NCBI GenBank assembly: GCA_947177605.1
Contig: CAMWUX010000011.1
Coordinates: 1 to 12,645 of the forward strand
From: an uncultured Porphyromonadaceae bacterium
Lineage (GTDB): Bacteria; Bacteroidota; Bacteroidia; Bacteroidales; Muribaculaceae
DNA length: 12,645 nt
Direction of reading: 5' to 3'
Shown: positions 1 through 6,661 of the stretch, one piece after another
How the letters are laid out: each line of letters begins with the position of its first letter
Position numbering within the stretch: the stretch's first letter is position 1
Notes under the pieces: generated by a model
Seen by the model: the letters and a program-made list of their open reading frames with translations, nothing else
What the model was told of the DNA's origin: nothing
Database searches by the model: none
Program-made: the position numbers and the translations under genes

Positions 1-57
1 CCACCGAGATCTACACCCTAGAGTTCGTCGGCAGCGTCAGATGCGTATTAGAGAACA
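1..57 (+). other. Illumina Nextera adapter remnant (non-genomic)
   Basis: Bases 1-16 equal the last 16 bases of the Illumina P5 flow-cell oligo. Bases 17-24 (CCTAGAGT) sit where the i5 index belongs and, from memory, match Nextera XT index S516. Bases 25-38 (TCGTCGGCAGCGTC) are the Nextera Read 1 primer site. Bases 39-57 align with the 19-base Tn5 mosaic end AGATGTGTATAAGAGACAG, with substitutions at its positions 6 and 11 and a shifted last few bases. The order P5, index, primer, mosaic end is exactly that of a library molecule reading into its insert. Genomic sequence therefore starts at about 58, and the bases next to the junction may also be unreliable. Confidence 0.97.
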
Positions 58-75
58 CTATTGCATAATATCCTT

Positions 76-83
76 CAAAAGTA
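76..83 (-). promoter_or_regulatory. Possible Bacteroidota -7 element, pointing off the contig
   Basis: Read on the minus strand this is TACTTTTG, a full match to the Bacteroides -7 consensus TAnnTTTG. No good TTTG -33 element lies at the usual distance; only a TTTA in GGATTTAAG is nearby. It lies beyond the terminator hairpin at 175-204 and would drive a minus-strand gene past the contig end. A single short motif in AT-rich DNA can occur by chance, so this is a weak call. Confidence 0.25.
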
Positions 84-174
84 GTAAAATAATCTTAAAT
101 CCCGCTACGGCTCGCCCCATTTTTTTCGCCCCGAATCCCGCGCTGTAGAGGCTTTAAGAACAGATAATAAAGAG

Positions 175-204
175 CGGGGCTGCGCCGGTGAAGGAGCAGC
201 CCCG
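175..204 (-). terminator. Probable intrinsic terminator after the Bax inhibitor-1 gene
   Basis: A perfect 9-base-pair GC-rich stem (CGGGGCTGC at 175-183 pairing with GCAGCCCCG at 196-204) encloses a 12-base loop. It starts 22 bases past the stop codon of the Bax inhibitor-1 gene. On the minus strand the stem is followed by CTCTTTATTATCTG, which is T-rich but not a clean U tract. Position and stem strength favour a transcription terminator closing the leftward transcript; the interrupted U tract makes its efficiency uncertain. Confidence 0.7.
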
Positions 205-226
205 TATCAGATTGAAGTGTTGCGGA

Positions 227-934
227 TCAGTCGCGCTGGCCGAAGAAGCGCAGCAGGTAAAGGAAGAGGTTGATGAAGTCGAGGTAGAGGGTGAGGGCAC
301 CGATGGTGGCGAGTTTGCTCACGGCTTCGTCGGGAGCCTGCAGGGCCATGCGCTTGATCTGCTGGGTGTCCCAGGCGGTGAGGCCGATGAAGATCAGCAC
401 ACCGGCTATGGATATGATCCAGCCCATGGTGTCGGAGTGGAGGAAGATGTTGACCACGCTGCAGATGATCAGGCCGATAAGAGCCATGATGAGAAGCGAG
501 CCCATGCGGGTGAGGTCGCGCGAGGTGAAGTAGCCGTAGACGCTCATACCGCCAAAGACGCCGGCGGTGATGAAGAAGGTCTTGGCGATCGATTCACCGG
601 TGTAGGCGAGCACGATAGGGAAGAGCATCAGGCCGTTGACCACGGCGAAGAGGTAGAAGAGGCCGGTGGCTGCGCTTGAGCTCAGCCGGTTGATGCCGCC
701 GCTTACGCCGATGACGATGAGCAGCTCTACGCCGAGCAAAATCCACATCATGAAGGGATTGTTGGCGAAGAATTTGATTACTTCCAGGCTCTGCGAGCAG
801 AAGTAGGCTACGAAGGCGGTGACCAGAAGAGCGAGGGTCATCTTCACATATACGCGACGCATGATGGCCGAGAGGCGGTTGGTCAGCGATGCAGAATCGG
901 TCTGAGGGAAATAGTTCTGATAGTCGTTGTTCAT
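227..934 (-). CDS. Bax inhibitor-1/YccA family membrane protein
   Basis: This 235-residue protein belongs to the Bax inhibitor-1 (BI-1/TMBIM, YccA/YbhL, UPF0005) family of seven-helix membrane proteins. Some bacterial members such as Bacillus YetJ are pH-sensitive calcium leak channels; the role here is not shown by the sequence. After a soluble N-terminus of about 28 residues, hydrophobic segments run almost to the end. Family landmarks are visible: LTAWDTQQIKR (D189) and TLYLDFINLFLYLLRFFG (D219), the two acidic residues matching the pair that forms the pH switch in YetJ. Length is normal for the family. The ATG at 934 is the first start after the argS stop, with 61 bases between them, room for a separate promoter. 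A hairpin follows the stop. The family call is firm, the physiological function unknown. Confidence 0.93.
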   Translation of the reverse strand: MNNDYQNYFPQTDSASLTNRLSAIMRRVYVKMTLALLVTAFVAYFCSQSLEVIKFFANNPFMMWILLGVELLIVIGVSGGINRLSSSAATGLFYLFAVVNGLMLFPIVLAYTGESIAKTFFITAGVFGGMSVYGYFTSRDLTRMGSLLIMALIGLIICSVVNIFLHSDTMGWIISIAGVLIFIGLTAWDTQQIKRMALQAPDEAVSKLATIGALTLYLDFINLFLYLLRFFGQRD

Positions 935-961
935 ATCAAAAGATGGGTTTTAGTTAGTCTT

Positions 962-992
962 TGTGTATAATATAAACGAAAACCGTGCCAAA
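962..992 (-). promoter_or_regulatory. Possible promoter for the Bax inhibitor-1 gene
   Basis: In the gap between argS and the Bax inhibitor-1 gene the minus strand carries TTTG (989-992), then exactly 19 bases, then TATACACA (962-969). This spacing fits the Bacteroides -33/-7 layout (TTTG, about 19 bases, TAnnTTTG). The -7 box keeps only the leading TA, so the match is partial, and the TTTG overlaps the region just past the argS stop. It would place the transcription start about 20 bases upstream of the ATG. Read-through from argS is equally possible. Confidence 0.3.
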
Positions 993-995
993 ATC

Positions 996-2789
996 TTACA
1001 TACGGTCGGGCACACGGATACCGAGCAGATCCATGGCGGTGCGGATGGTGCGCGCCGTAACGTCGGATATGGCCAGACGCATGGTGCGCACGCGATCATC
1101 GGTCTCACGCATTATCGAGCAGTCGTGGTAGAACTGGTTGTACTCCTTGGCCAGATCGTAGGCATAGTTGGCGATGAGCGCGGGGCTATAGCTGCGCCCG
1201 GCTTCGGCCACTACAGAGGGGAAGTCGGCCAGGCGCTGTATCAGAGTGATCTCACGCTGCGAGGGCTGCAGGCCGGTATAGTCGGCGGTAGGCATACCGG
1301 ATTCGGCGGCTTTGCGGAGCACTGAGCAGATACGGGCGTGGGTGTACTGGATGAATGGACCTGTGTTGCCGTTGAAGTCGATCGACTCCTTGGGGTTGAA
1401 GGTCATGTTTTTACGTGGGTCTACCTTGAGCAGGAAGTATTTGAGCGCTCCGAGACCTACCATTTCGGCTATGTCGGCCACCTGCTCGGGTGTGAAGCCG
1501 TCGAGCTTGCCGAGCTGTGAGCTTACCTGCAGGGCGGTGTCGACCATTTCGGCCATAAGGTCGTCGGCGTCGACTACGGTACCTTCGCGGCTTTTCATCT
1601 TGCCTTCGGGGAGTTCGACCATGCCGTAGGAGAAGTGCACGAGGCTCTTGCCCCAGCTGAAGCCGAGGCGGTCGAGCAGCAGAGAGAGCACCTGGAAGTG
1701 GTAGTTCTGTTCGTTGCCGACTACGTAGATCATCTTGTCGATGGGGTAGTCGCGGTAGCGTATCTTGGCGGTGCCGATATCCTGAGTCATATACACGGAT
1801 GTGCCGTCGGCGCGGAGCAGCAGTTTGTGGTCGAGACCGTCGGCGGTGAGGTCGGCCCATACCGAACCATCCTCCTTGCGGTAGAGGAGGCCTTTTTCCA
1901 GACCTTCAAGCACTTTCTCCTTGCCTTCGAGATATGTCTGGCTCTCGTAGTAGATCTTGTCGAAGTCCACACCCATGCGGCGGTATGTGGCGTCGAATCC
2001 GTCGTAGACCCAGCCGTTCATCATCTCCCAGAGGGCACGCACCTCGGGGTCGCCCTCCTCCCATGCGCGGAGCATGGCGCGGGCTTCCTGCATCAGGGTG
2101 GATGCGGCAGCGGCCTCGTCGTCGGTCATACTCGGGTTCCGCTCTTTGAGTGCTTGGAGTTCAGCCTTATAGTGCTTGTCGAATAGCACGTAGTAGTCGC
2201 CGATGAGGTGGTCGCCCTTTATGCCGGTCGACTCGGGGGTGGCACCTTCGCCCCACTTCTTCCATGCGAGCATCGACTTGCAGATGTGGATGCCGCGGTC
2301 GTTGACGATGTTGGTCTTCACCACGCGGTTGCCGCAGGCGGCAAGTATTTTTGAGAGGGAATAGCCCAGAAGGATGTTGCGCAGGTGGCCCAGGTGGAGG
2401 GGCTTGTTGGTGTTGGGCGAGGAGTATTCCACCATCACTAAGGGGGATTCGGCGGTGACGGGGGCGATACCATAGTCGGGCTGCTTGCTGATATTCTCGA
2501 GAAGCGACGACCAGAAGGCGGGCTCCACCACGAGGTTGAGGAAGCCGCCGGCCACGTTGAAGCGTGACACTACCGGCTCATTGTCGGCAAGCCACCGGCC
2601 GATTTCCTGCGCCACGGCCTGCGGTGCCTTGCGGGCTATCTTCACCCAGGGGAATACTACGAGCGTGAGGTCGCCCTCGAAGTCCTTGCGTGTGGTCTGA
2701 AGCTGTATCGAAGCCGGATCGGCCTCGATGCCGTAGAGCTCCTTGAGCGCTGCGGCGGTACTTTTGGCTATGATGGATTCGATTGTCAT
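996..2789 (-). CDS. argS: Arginyl-tRNA synthetase
   Basis: Cytoplasmic class Ia aminoacyl-tRNA synthetase that charges tRNA-Arg with arginine using ATP. At 597 residues it is full length. The N-terminal region (about 1-110) fits the ArgS-specific tRNA-binding domain. The HIGH motif appears as HLGH at 132-135, inside the characteristic stretch SSPNTNKPLHLGHLRN. A KMSKS-type loop appears as GKMKSREG at 396-403. The conserved DFNGNTGPFIQYTHAR lies at 471-486, leading into the C-terminal anticodon-binding (DALR) domain, about 478-597. The ATG at 2789 is 16 bases after the ftsZ stop, so argS is probably cotranscribed with the division genes; no Shine-Dalgarno sequence is visible. Nothing appears broken. 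It acts outside cell-wall synthesis, so its place here is a matter of operon history. Confidence 0.98.
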   Translation of the reverse strand: MTIESIIAKSTAAALKELYGIEADPASIQLQTTRKDFEGDLTLVVFPWVKIARKAPQAVAQEIGRWLADNEPVVSRFNVAGGFLNLVVEPAFWSSLLENISKQPDYGIAPVTAESPLVMVEYSSPNTNKPLHLGHLRNILLGYSLSKILAACGNRVVKTNIVNDRGIHICKSMLAWKKWGEGATPESTGIKGDHLIGDYYVLFDKHYKAELQALKERNPSMTDDEAAAASTLMQEARAMLRAWEEGDPEVRALWEMMNGWVYDGFDATYRRMGVDFDKIYYESQTYLEGKEKVLEGLEKGLLYRKEDGSVWADLTADGLDHKLLLRADGTSVYMTQDIGTAKIRYRDYPIDKMIYVVGNEQNYHFQVLSLLLDRLGFSWGKSLVHFSYGMVELPEGKMKSREGTVVDADDLMAEMVDTALQVSSQLGKLDGFTPEQVADIAEMVGLGALKYFLLKVDPRKNMTFNPKESIDFNGNTGPFIQYTHARICSVLRKAAESGMPTADYTGLQPSQREITLIQRLADFPSVVAEAGRSYSPALIANYAYDLAKEYNQFYHDCSIMRETDDRVRTMRLAISDVTARTIRTAMDLLGIRVPDRM

Positions 2790-2805
2790 GTGCGGGGAGG
2801 TGGGG

Positions 2806-4161
2806 TTAGAAACTGATTAGCTGTCCGTTATTGTTGTGGTTCTGTTTTGTCGACGATGAGCCGGTGCGCTCAAGTGCCGATGCTATCTCGCCCTTCTTCA
2901 CGCGGTCCACTGTGATCTTGTCGCGGTTGAAGGCGGGCGATTTTTCGAGTATTTCCATCACGGCATCGTCGTCCATCTGCTCGCGTGTGAGGATGATGTA
3001 GTTGGTGCCGAGTTCGTTGATGGCTGTGCCGTATTCCTGTTCGAGGATTTTGTCGGACGTCGTGCGGGACGGTTCGGGAGCGGCCGCGGCCTTGACTCCT
3101 TTTTTGCCCTTGCCGGTACCTGTGGGTTTGGGCTCGGGTGTATCCTTCATGGCGTCGAGCTCACGGATGGTCGCGTCGAAGCCGGAGGCAAGGATGGTGA
3201 TCTTCACCTGATCGCCGAGCGAATCGTCGACGGCCACGCCGGTGATCACATCGACATCGGCCGAGATGCCCGACACGAAGTTGGTAAGTTCGGCTACCTC
3301 ACTCATTACCATAGGAGATCCTGCCTCACCGGCCATATAAAGGTTGATGAGGAGTTTCTTCGACGAGAATATGTCGCGGTTTTTGAGCAGCGGGGAGTTG
3401 AGAGCGTCCTCGATGGCCTTGGTTACGCGGTGCTCGCCTTCGCCATAGCCGGTCGAGATCACGGCAGTGCCGCCGTTGCGGAGTGTAGTCTCCACGTCGT
3501 TGAAGTCGAGGTTCCAGTATCCGTTGACGGTGATGAGTTCGGTGATGGAGCGTGCGGCTGTGCATAGAGTATCGTCGGCTTTGCCGAACGCATTGAAGAA
3601 GTTGAGGTCGGGATAGATTTCGGCCAGACGCTCATTGTTGATGATGAGCAGCGCGTCGACATACTTCGACATCTCGTCGGCACCCTCGATGGCTTTGAGG
3701 ATCTTGCGCTTGCCCTCGAATACGAAGGGTATGGTGACGATGCCGATGGTGAGCAATCCGCGCTCGCGGGCCACGCGAGCCACAACGGGAGCGGCGCCCG
3801 TGCCGGTGCCACCGCCCATGCCGGCGGTGATGAATACCATGCGGGGCTTATTGTCGAATATGGCATTGATCTGCTCGATAGCCTCCTCGGCAAATTCGCG
3901 CGCCTTTTCCGGCTTGTTGCCGGCACCGCGACCATCGCCGATTATCACCTTGTTGGGTACCGGCGAATTTTCTACGGCCATCTTGTCGGTGTTGAGCACG
4001 AGGAATGTTACGTTTTCCACCCCCTGCTTATACATATAGTTTACGGCATTGCCACCGCCGCCACCTACACCTACGACCATTATGTCGTTTTGTTCGGGGG
4101 GAGTGATTGTCTCTTTGAATTTTATGCCGTCGATATTCAGGTTGTCCATGTGTTCAGTCAT
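2806..4161 (-). CDS. ftsZ: Cell division protein FtsZ (tubulin-like GTPase)
   Basis: FtsZ polymerises with GTP into the ring that positions and drives division. The 451-residue protein shows the nucleotide loop VGVGGGGGNAVNYM (30-43), the tubulin signature GGGTGTG (116-122) and the synergy loop NLDFNDVETTLRNGG (217-231), with D219 and D222 in the positions of the GTP-hydrolysing aspartates of the E. coli protein. The globular core ends near 335. A basic, Gly/Ala/Pro-rich linker (about 340-370) follows, then a short motif SPAFNRDK (408-415) resembling the C-terminal peptide that binds FtsA. About 36 further residues continue to an Asn-rich end, so the motif is not terminal. The ATG at 4161 is used; M5 (4149) is an alternative. 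The gap to ftsA is 46 bases, the largest among the eight dcw genes, with no recognisable promoter. Confidence 0.98.
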   Translation of the reverse strand: MTEHMDNLNIDGIKFKETITPPEQNDIMVVGVGGGGGNAVNYMYKQGVENVTFLVLNTDKMAVENSPVPNKVIIGDGRGAGNKPEKAREFAEEAIEQINAIFDNKPRMVFITAGMGGGTGTGAAPVVARVARERGLLTIGIVTIPFVFEGKRKILKAIEGADEMSKYVDALLIINNERLAEIYPDLNFFNAFGKADDTLCTAARSITELITVNGYWNLDFNDVETTLRNGGTAVISTGYGEGEHRVTKAIEDALNSPLLKNRDIFSSKKLLINLYMAGEAGSPMVMSEVAELTNFVSGISADVDVITGVAVDDSLGDQVKITILASGFDATIRELDAMKDTPEPKPTGTGKGKKGVKAAAAPEPSRTTSDKILEQEYGTAINELGTNYIILTREQMDDDAVMEILEKSPAFNRDKITVDRVKKGEIASALERTGSSSTKQNHNNNGQLISF

Positions 4162-4207
4162 TGATTGGTGATGTTATTTGATTCTGAATTGTAAGGGGAG
4201 ATGGATT

Positions 4208-5713
4208 TTAATCGTCGCGGTAATCATTATCTTCGGGCTCTTCAGTCATCAGACGCTCAGTCCAGTTCTTGACGCGTTCCATCCATTTCTTTTTAGTAGA
4301 TGTCGTGGTAGGAGTGGGTTGAGTAGGCTGAGTGGGTAGAGCGGGTTCCGGCTGTACCGGTTGCTGATATACAGGCTGCTGTGTGGGTTGCTGATATACC
4401 GGTTGCTGTTGTGCTGGTTGCTGATATACCGGCTGCTGTTGCGCAGGTTGCTGATATACCGGCTGCTGATAAGTTGGCTGCTGATATGCAGGTTGCTGAT
4501 ATATTGGCTGCTCCTGCACGTGTTGTTGCACCGGCTGAGGAGCAGGCTGCGGTGCTGGGCGCTGGGTGCATTCTTCCGCTTCGGTTTCGGTGGCGGCAAG
4601 TAGTAGGGCAAGGATGTCGGCCGAGTCGGTGGGGGAGATGTGGCCGTCGGCTATACGCATCCGTGAGGTATCTACGCTTCCCAGACGGATATTCATTGTC
4701 AAAGCAGTCGACAGACGGCTTGTGAAGCCATTGAGGCGAGCGCCTCCGCCCACGATGATGATACCCTCGGGCAGGTCAGCCGCAGTGTAGCCCGACTGCT
4801 TAAGTTGATTCTTGATGTTGGCTATGATTTCGGCTGCGCGATGGAGCACATAGTTGTTGATGGCCGTGTGTTCGGGCGGGATTGCGGCCTGACGTCCGCC
4901 GGTGGCCAGAGGACTGGAGGCGGAGCCAACCTTGATCTTGAGTTCTTCGGCACGCTCCTCGGTGTATTTCAGCGCCTGGATATCGCGTGTGATCAGGCGT
5001 GAGCCCATCGGGAGTGTGGAGAGGAATTGCAGTGCGCCTCCCTTGAATATGGCCACGGTAGTGGTCTCGGCGCCGAAGTCGACAAACATGCATCCCAGAC
5101 GCTTCTCCTCCTTGGTGAGCACGGCATCAGCCAGAGCGAGCGGACGCACCTTGATGCCGGCGATCGATAGCTTGAGCTTGTCGTTGAACAGGCGTTCGAG
5201 GTTGCGGCGGGTCTGCGGGCGGCATGTGACCAGATTGGCTGCCATACGTATGTTGTGACCCACGGTGCCCTTGGCTACAGATACTTCGCGTTTGTCGATG
5301 TAGTAGTGGCGGGGCACTACCACGAGGGTGTCGCGGTCGGCGTAGGGCGATCCGTCGCGGGCGTCGGTGATGAGCTCGTTGATTATGGCAGCGGTGATCT
5401 CGGTATCCTCGGCAAACGACTGCTCCACTTCGCGCGGCATGGTGCAGAGCGAGCGACCGCCGATGTTGAGATATACGCTCTTGACCTTACGCGGTGCGAT
5501 GCGGTTTTCGATCTTGCGGATAATGCGGTTGGTGAGTCCGGCTACTTCCTCTACGTTGCTCACGGCACCGTAGCGTACCCAGTCGGTCATCGGTTCCTCC
5601 TCCACAGCCTGTATGGTGAGGGTGTTGTCGGATCCGAGAGTGCCTATTGCACCGCGGATCTTTGAAGAGCCGATCTCGACGGCAATGATGGTTTTGGGTT
5701 CGTTTTCTGGCAT
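4208..5713 (-). CDS. ftsA: Cell division protein FtsA (actin-like membrane tether for FtsZ)
   Basis: FtsA is an actin-fold ATPase that anchors FtsZ filaments to the inner face of the membrane. Visible elements: phosphate-1 motif AVEIGSSKIRG (11-21), the FtsA-specific 1C subdomain (about 85-170), phosphate-2 motif FVDFGAETTTVA (210-221) and the adenosine motif IIIVGGGARLNG (318-329). The core ends near 380. Residues 384-472 form a low-complexity Pro/Gln linker with a tandem Tyr-Gln-Gln-Pro repeat. Then comes a basic amphipathic helix, KKKWMERVKNWTERLM (474-489), with W477, V481, W484 and L488 on one face: the membrane-targeting sequence. An acidic tail of eleven residues ends the protein. At 501 residues it is longer than E. 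coli FtsA (about 420), mostly because of the linker. The ATG at 5713 follows ftsQ by 15 bases. Confidence 0.97.
   Translation of the reverse strand: MPENEPKTIIAVEIGSSKIRGAIGTLGSDNTLTIQAVEEEPMTDWVRYGAVSNVEEVAGLTNRIIRKIENRIAPRKVKSVYLNIGGRSLCTMPREVEQSFAEDTEITAAIINELITDARDGSPYADRDTLVVVPRHYYIDKREVSVAKGTVGHNIRMAANLVTCRPQTRRNLERLFNDKLKLSIAGIKVRPLALADAVLTKEEKRLGCMFVDFGAETTTVAIFKGGALQFLSTLPMGSRLITRDIQALKYTEERAEELKIKVGSASSPLATGGRQAAIPPEHTAINNYVLHRAAEIIANIKNQLKQSGYTAADLPEGIIIVGGGARLNGFTSRLSTALTMNIRLGSVDTSRMRIADGHISPTDSADILALLLAATETEAEECTQRPAPQPAPQPVQQHVQEQPIYQQPAYQQPTYQQPVYQQPAQQQPVYQQPAQQQPVYQQPTQQPVYQQPVQPEPALPTQPTQPTPTTTSTKKKWMERVKNWTERLMTEEPEDNDYRDD
4358..4504 (-). repeat. Tandem 15-base repeat encoding XYQQP units in FtsA
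   Basis: On the minus strand the DNA repeats a roughly 15-base unit encoding nine pentapeptides and one tetrapeptide (FtsA residues 404-452): IYQQP, AYQQP, TYQQP, four VYQQP, two AQQQP and one TQQP. Several copies are nearly identical at base level (CGGTATATCAGCAACC recurs), which suggests recent expansion rather than only selection on protein composition. Each unit is a multiple of three, so gain or loss of whole copies keeps frame; the tetrapeptide also keeps frame. It lies between the FtsA core and its membrane helix. Confidence 0.93.
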
Positions 5714-5728
5714 ATTATGATGGGTATT

Positions 5729-6661
5729 TTATTGATTTTTCGGTTTGTTGGCAGGTATCACCATGTCTGGATTGATGGGCGCTCCGCGCACGGCTTGTCC
5801 GGCACTGACGTCGCCTCCCACCATCATGGTGGAGGCATCCACTTCCTCGGGGTTCTCCTCCTCGGTGATTATGAAGGGATCGGGGAGCGACTTGTCGCGT
5901 CGCGTGGCTACGATCTGGCCGTCCCACTTCACGGATATGGTGTCGTAGTATTCCCAGCCATGTACGGGCATCACGCGGCGATACATCGCTTTGACACGGC
6001 TGAGCTTGTCGGCGAGATTGAGTGTGTCGCCGAGATTGACCACATGACCGCGCACCATCGGGATCAGGAATATATCGGATGGCGACGTGACCTTGATCAT
6101 CGACACCATCGACGACCAGAGCGAGTCGGCGGCGATCATGTCGAGCAGCGGCAGCAGTGAAGTGGCCGGGAGAGTGGCGGGCCCGAAGTCTCCCACGATC
6201 ACCGGCACGTCGAGGTGGTAACGTGCGTCGGCGCGCATCTGCTTGCCCCGGCGGTTGATATAGTAGGAGTCGTTGGTTTCCTTCTGTGTGAGCGGGAAGA
6301 TGCGGGCTACGGGACGCATCGGGTAGACGTCGATGAGCAGCTTGCCGTTGGAAAGCACGTTGACCGTCACATGTTCGATCTTGTCGAGAGCCTGCAGCGA
6401 GCGCTCTATGCTGTCGAGGTTGAGGCTCGACAGGGGTATCCGGCCCTGCAGTTGCGGCAGATTGCCGAGTTCGCGAGAGAGGCCTTCGGGGGTGACGAAT
6501 TTCAGCTCTGAAGTGTCGTGGATGGTGATGAGTATATTGCCCATAGTGCGCTTCTCGGTGGCGTTGTGGCTCAGTATAGTCACCGTCACGAGGTATGCGG
6601 CCACCAATACCGTCAGGCAAGGCAGCAGCCATTTGGGCCGATGATTGAAGCGCGCTTTCAC
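5729..6661 (-). CDS. ftsQ: Cell division protein FtsQ (divisome membrane protein)
   Basis: FtsQ/DivIB is a single-pass membrane protein linking the cytoplasmic ring to periplasmic septum synthesis. A basic N-terminus is followed by one membrane helix at about 11-31. A POTRA-like region (about 43-115) then leads to the beta domain, with YYINRRGK (133-140) and YDTISVKWDGQIVATRR (239-255), both typical of the family. A Pro- and acid-rich tail of about 50 residues (258-310) follows, making the protein longer than a minimal FtsQ. The start is GTG at 6661: an in-frame TAA lies at 6692-6694 with no ATG, GTG or TTG between, and the next Met (M40) would remove the membrane helix. The GTG overlaps the murC stop as GTGA. 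Sequence conservation in this family is low, so position in the cluster supports the call. Confidence 0.93.
   Translation of the reverse strand: MKARFNHRPKWLLPCLTVLVAAYLVTVTILSHNATEKRTMGNILITIHDTSELKFVTPEGLSRELGNLPQLQGRIPLSSLNLDSIERSLQALDKIEHVTVNVLSNGKLLIDVYPMRPVARIFPLTQKETNDSYYINRRGKQMRADARYHLDVPVIVGDFGPATLPATSLLPLLDMIAADSLWSSMVSMIKVTSPSDIFLIPMVRGHVVNLGDTLNLADKLSRVKAMYRRVMPVHGWEYYDTISVKWDGQIVATRRDKSLPDPFIITEEENPEEVDASTMMVGGDVSAGQAVRGAPINPDMVIPANKPKNQ

Larger units (their letters stand above)
58..226. other. Intergenic region at the contig end
   Basis: No credible coding sequence was found here. The stretch from 58 to 100 is AT-rich. The stretch from 98 to 144 holds two imperfect direct repeats (AATCCCGC at 98-105 and 134-141; TCGCCCC at 112-118 and 126-132) around a run of seven T. 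The hairpin at 175-204 is the only clear structured element. The first bases adjoin adapter sequence and may contain errors. Confidence 0.6.

Noticed and set aside
39..57. A Tn5 or transposon end in the genome
   Set aside because: The mosaic-end-like bases directly follow P5, index and Read 1 primer sequence, so they come from library preparation and not from a resident transposon.
188..679. Plus-strand open frame of 163 codons opposite the Bax inhibitor-1 gene
   Set aside because: Acidic, Gly/His/Glu-rich antisense translation; the minus-strand frame has seven hydrophobic segments and family motifs.
4162..4207. A dedicated ftsZ promoter in the ftsA-ftsZ gap
   Set aside because: The gap is AT-rich, but I find neither TAnnTTTG nor a correctly spaced TTTG on the minus strand, so I do not call one.
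4361..4603. Plus-strand frame of repeated Leu-Ile-Tyr-Arg-Leu units
   Set aside because: It is the complement of the FtsA Gln/Pro repeat. The hydrophobic periodicity is a consequence of reading that repeat backwards.
5715..6632. Minus-strand open frame of 305 codons overlapping ftsQ in another frame
   Set aside because: Overlaps almost all of ftsQ on the same strand. Its product is Arg/His/Pro-rich and low in hydrophobic residues, while the ftsQ frame has the membrane helix and family motifs.
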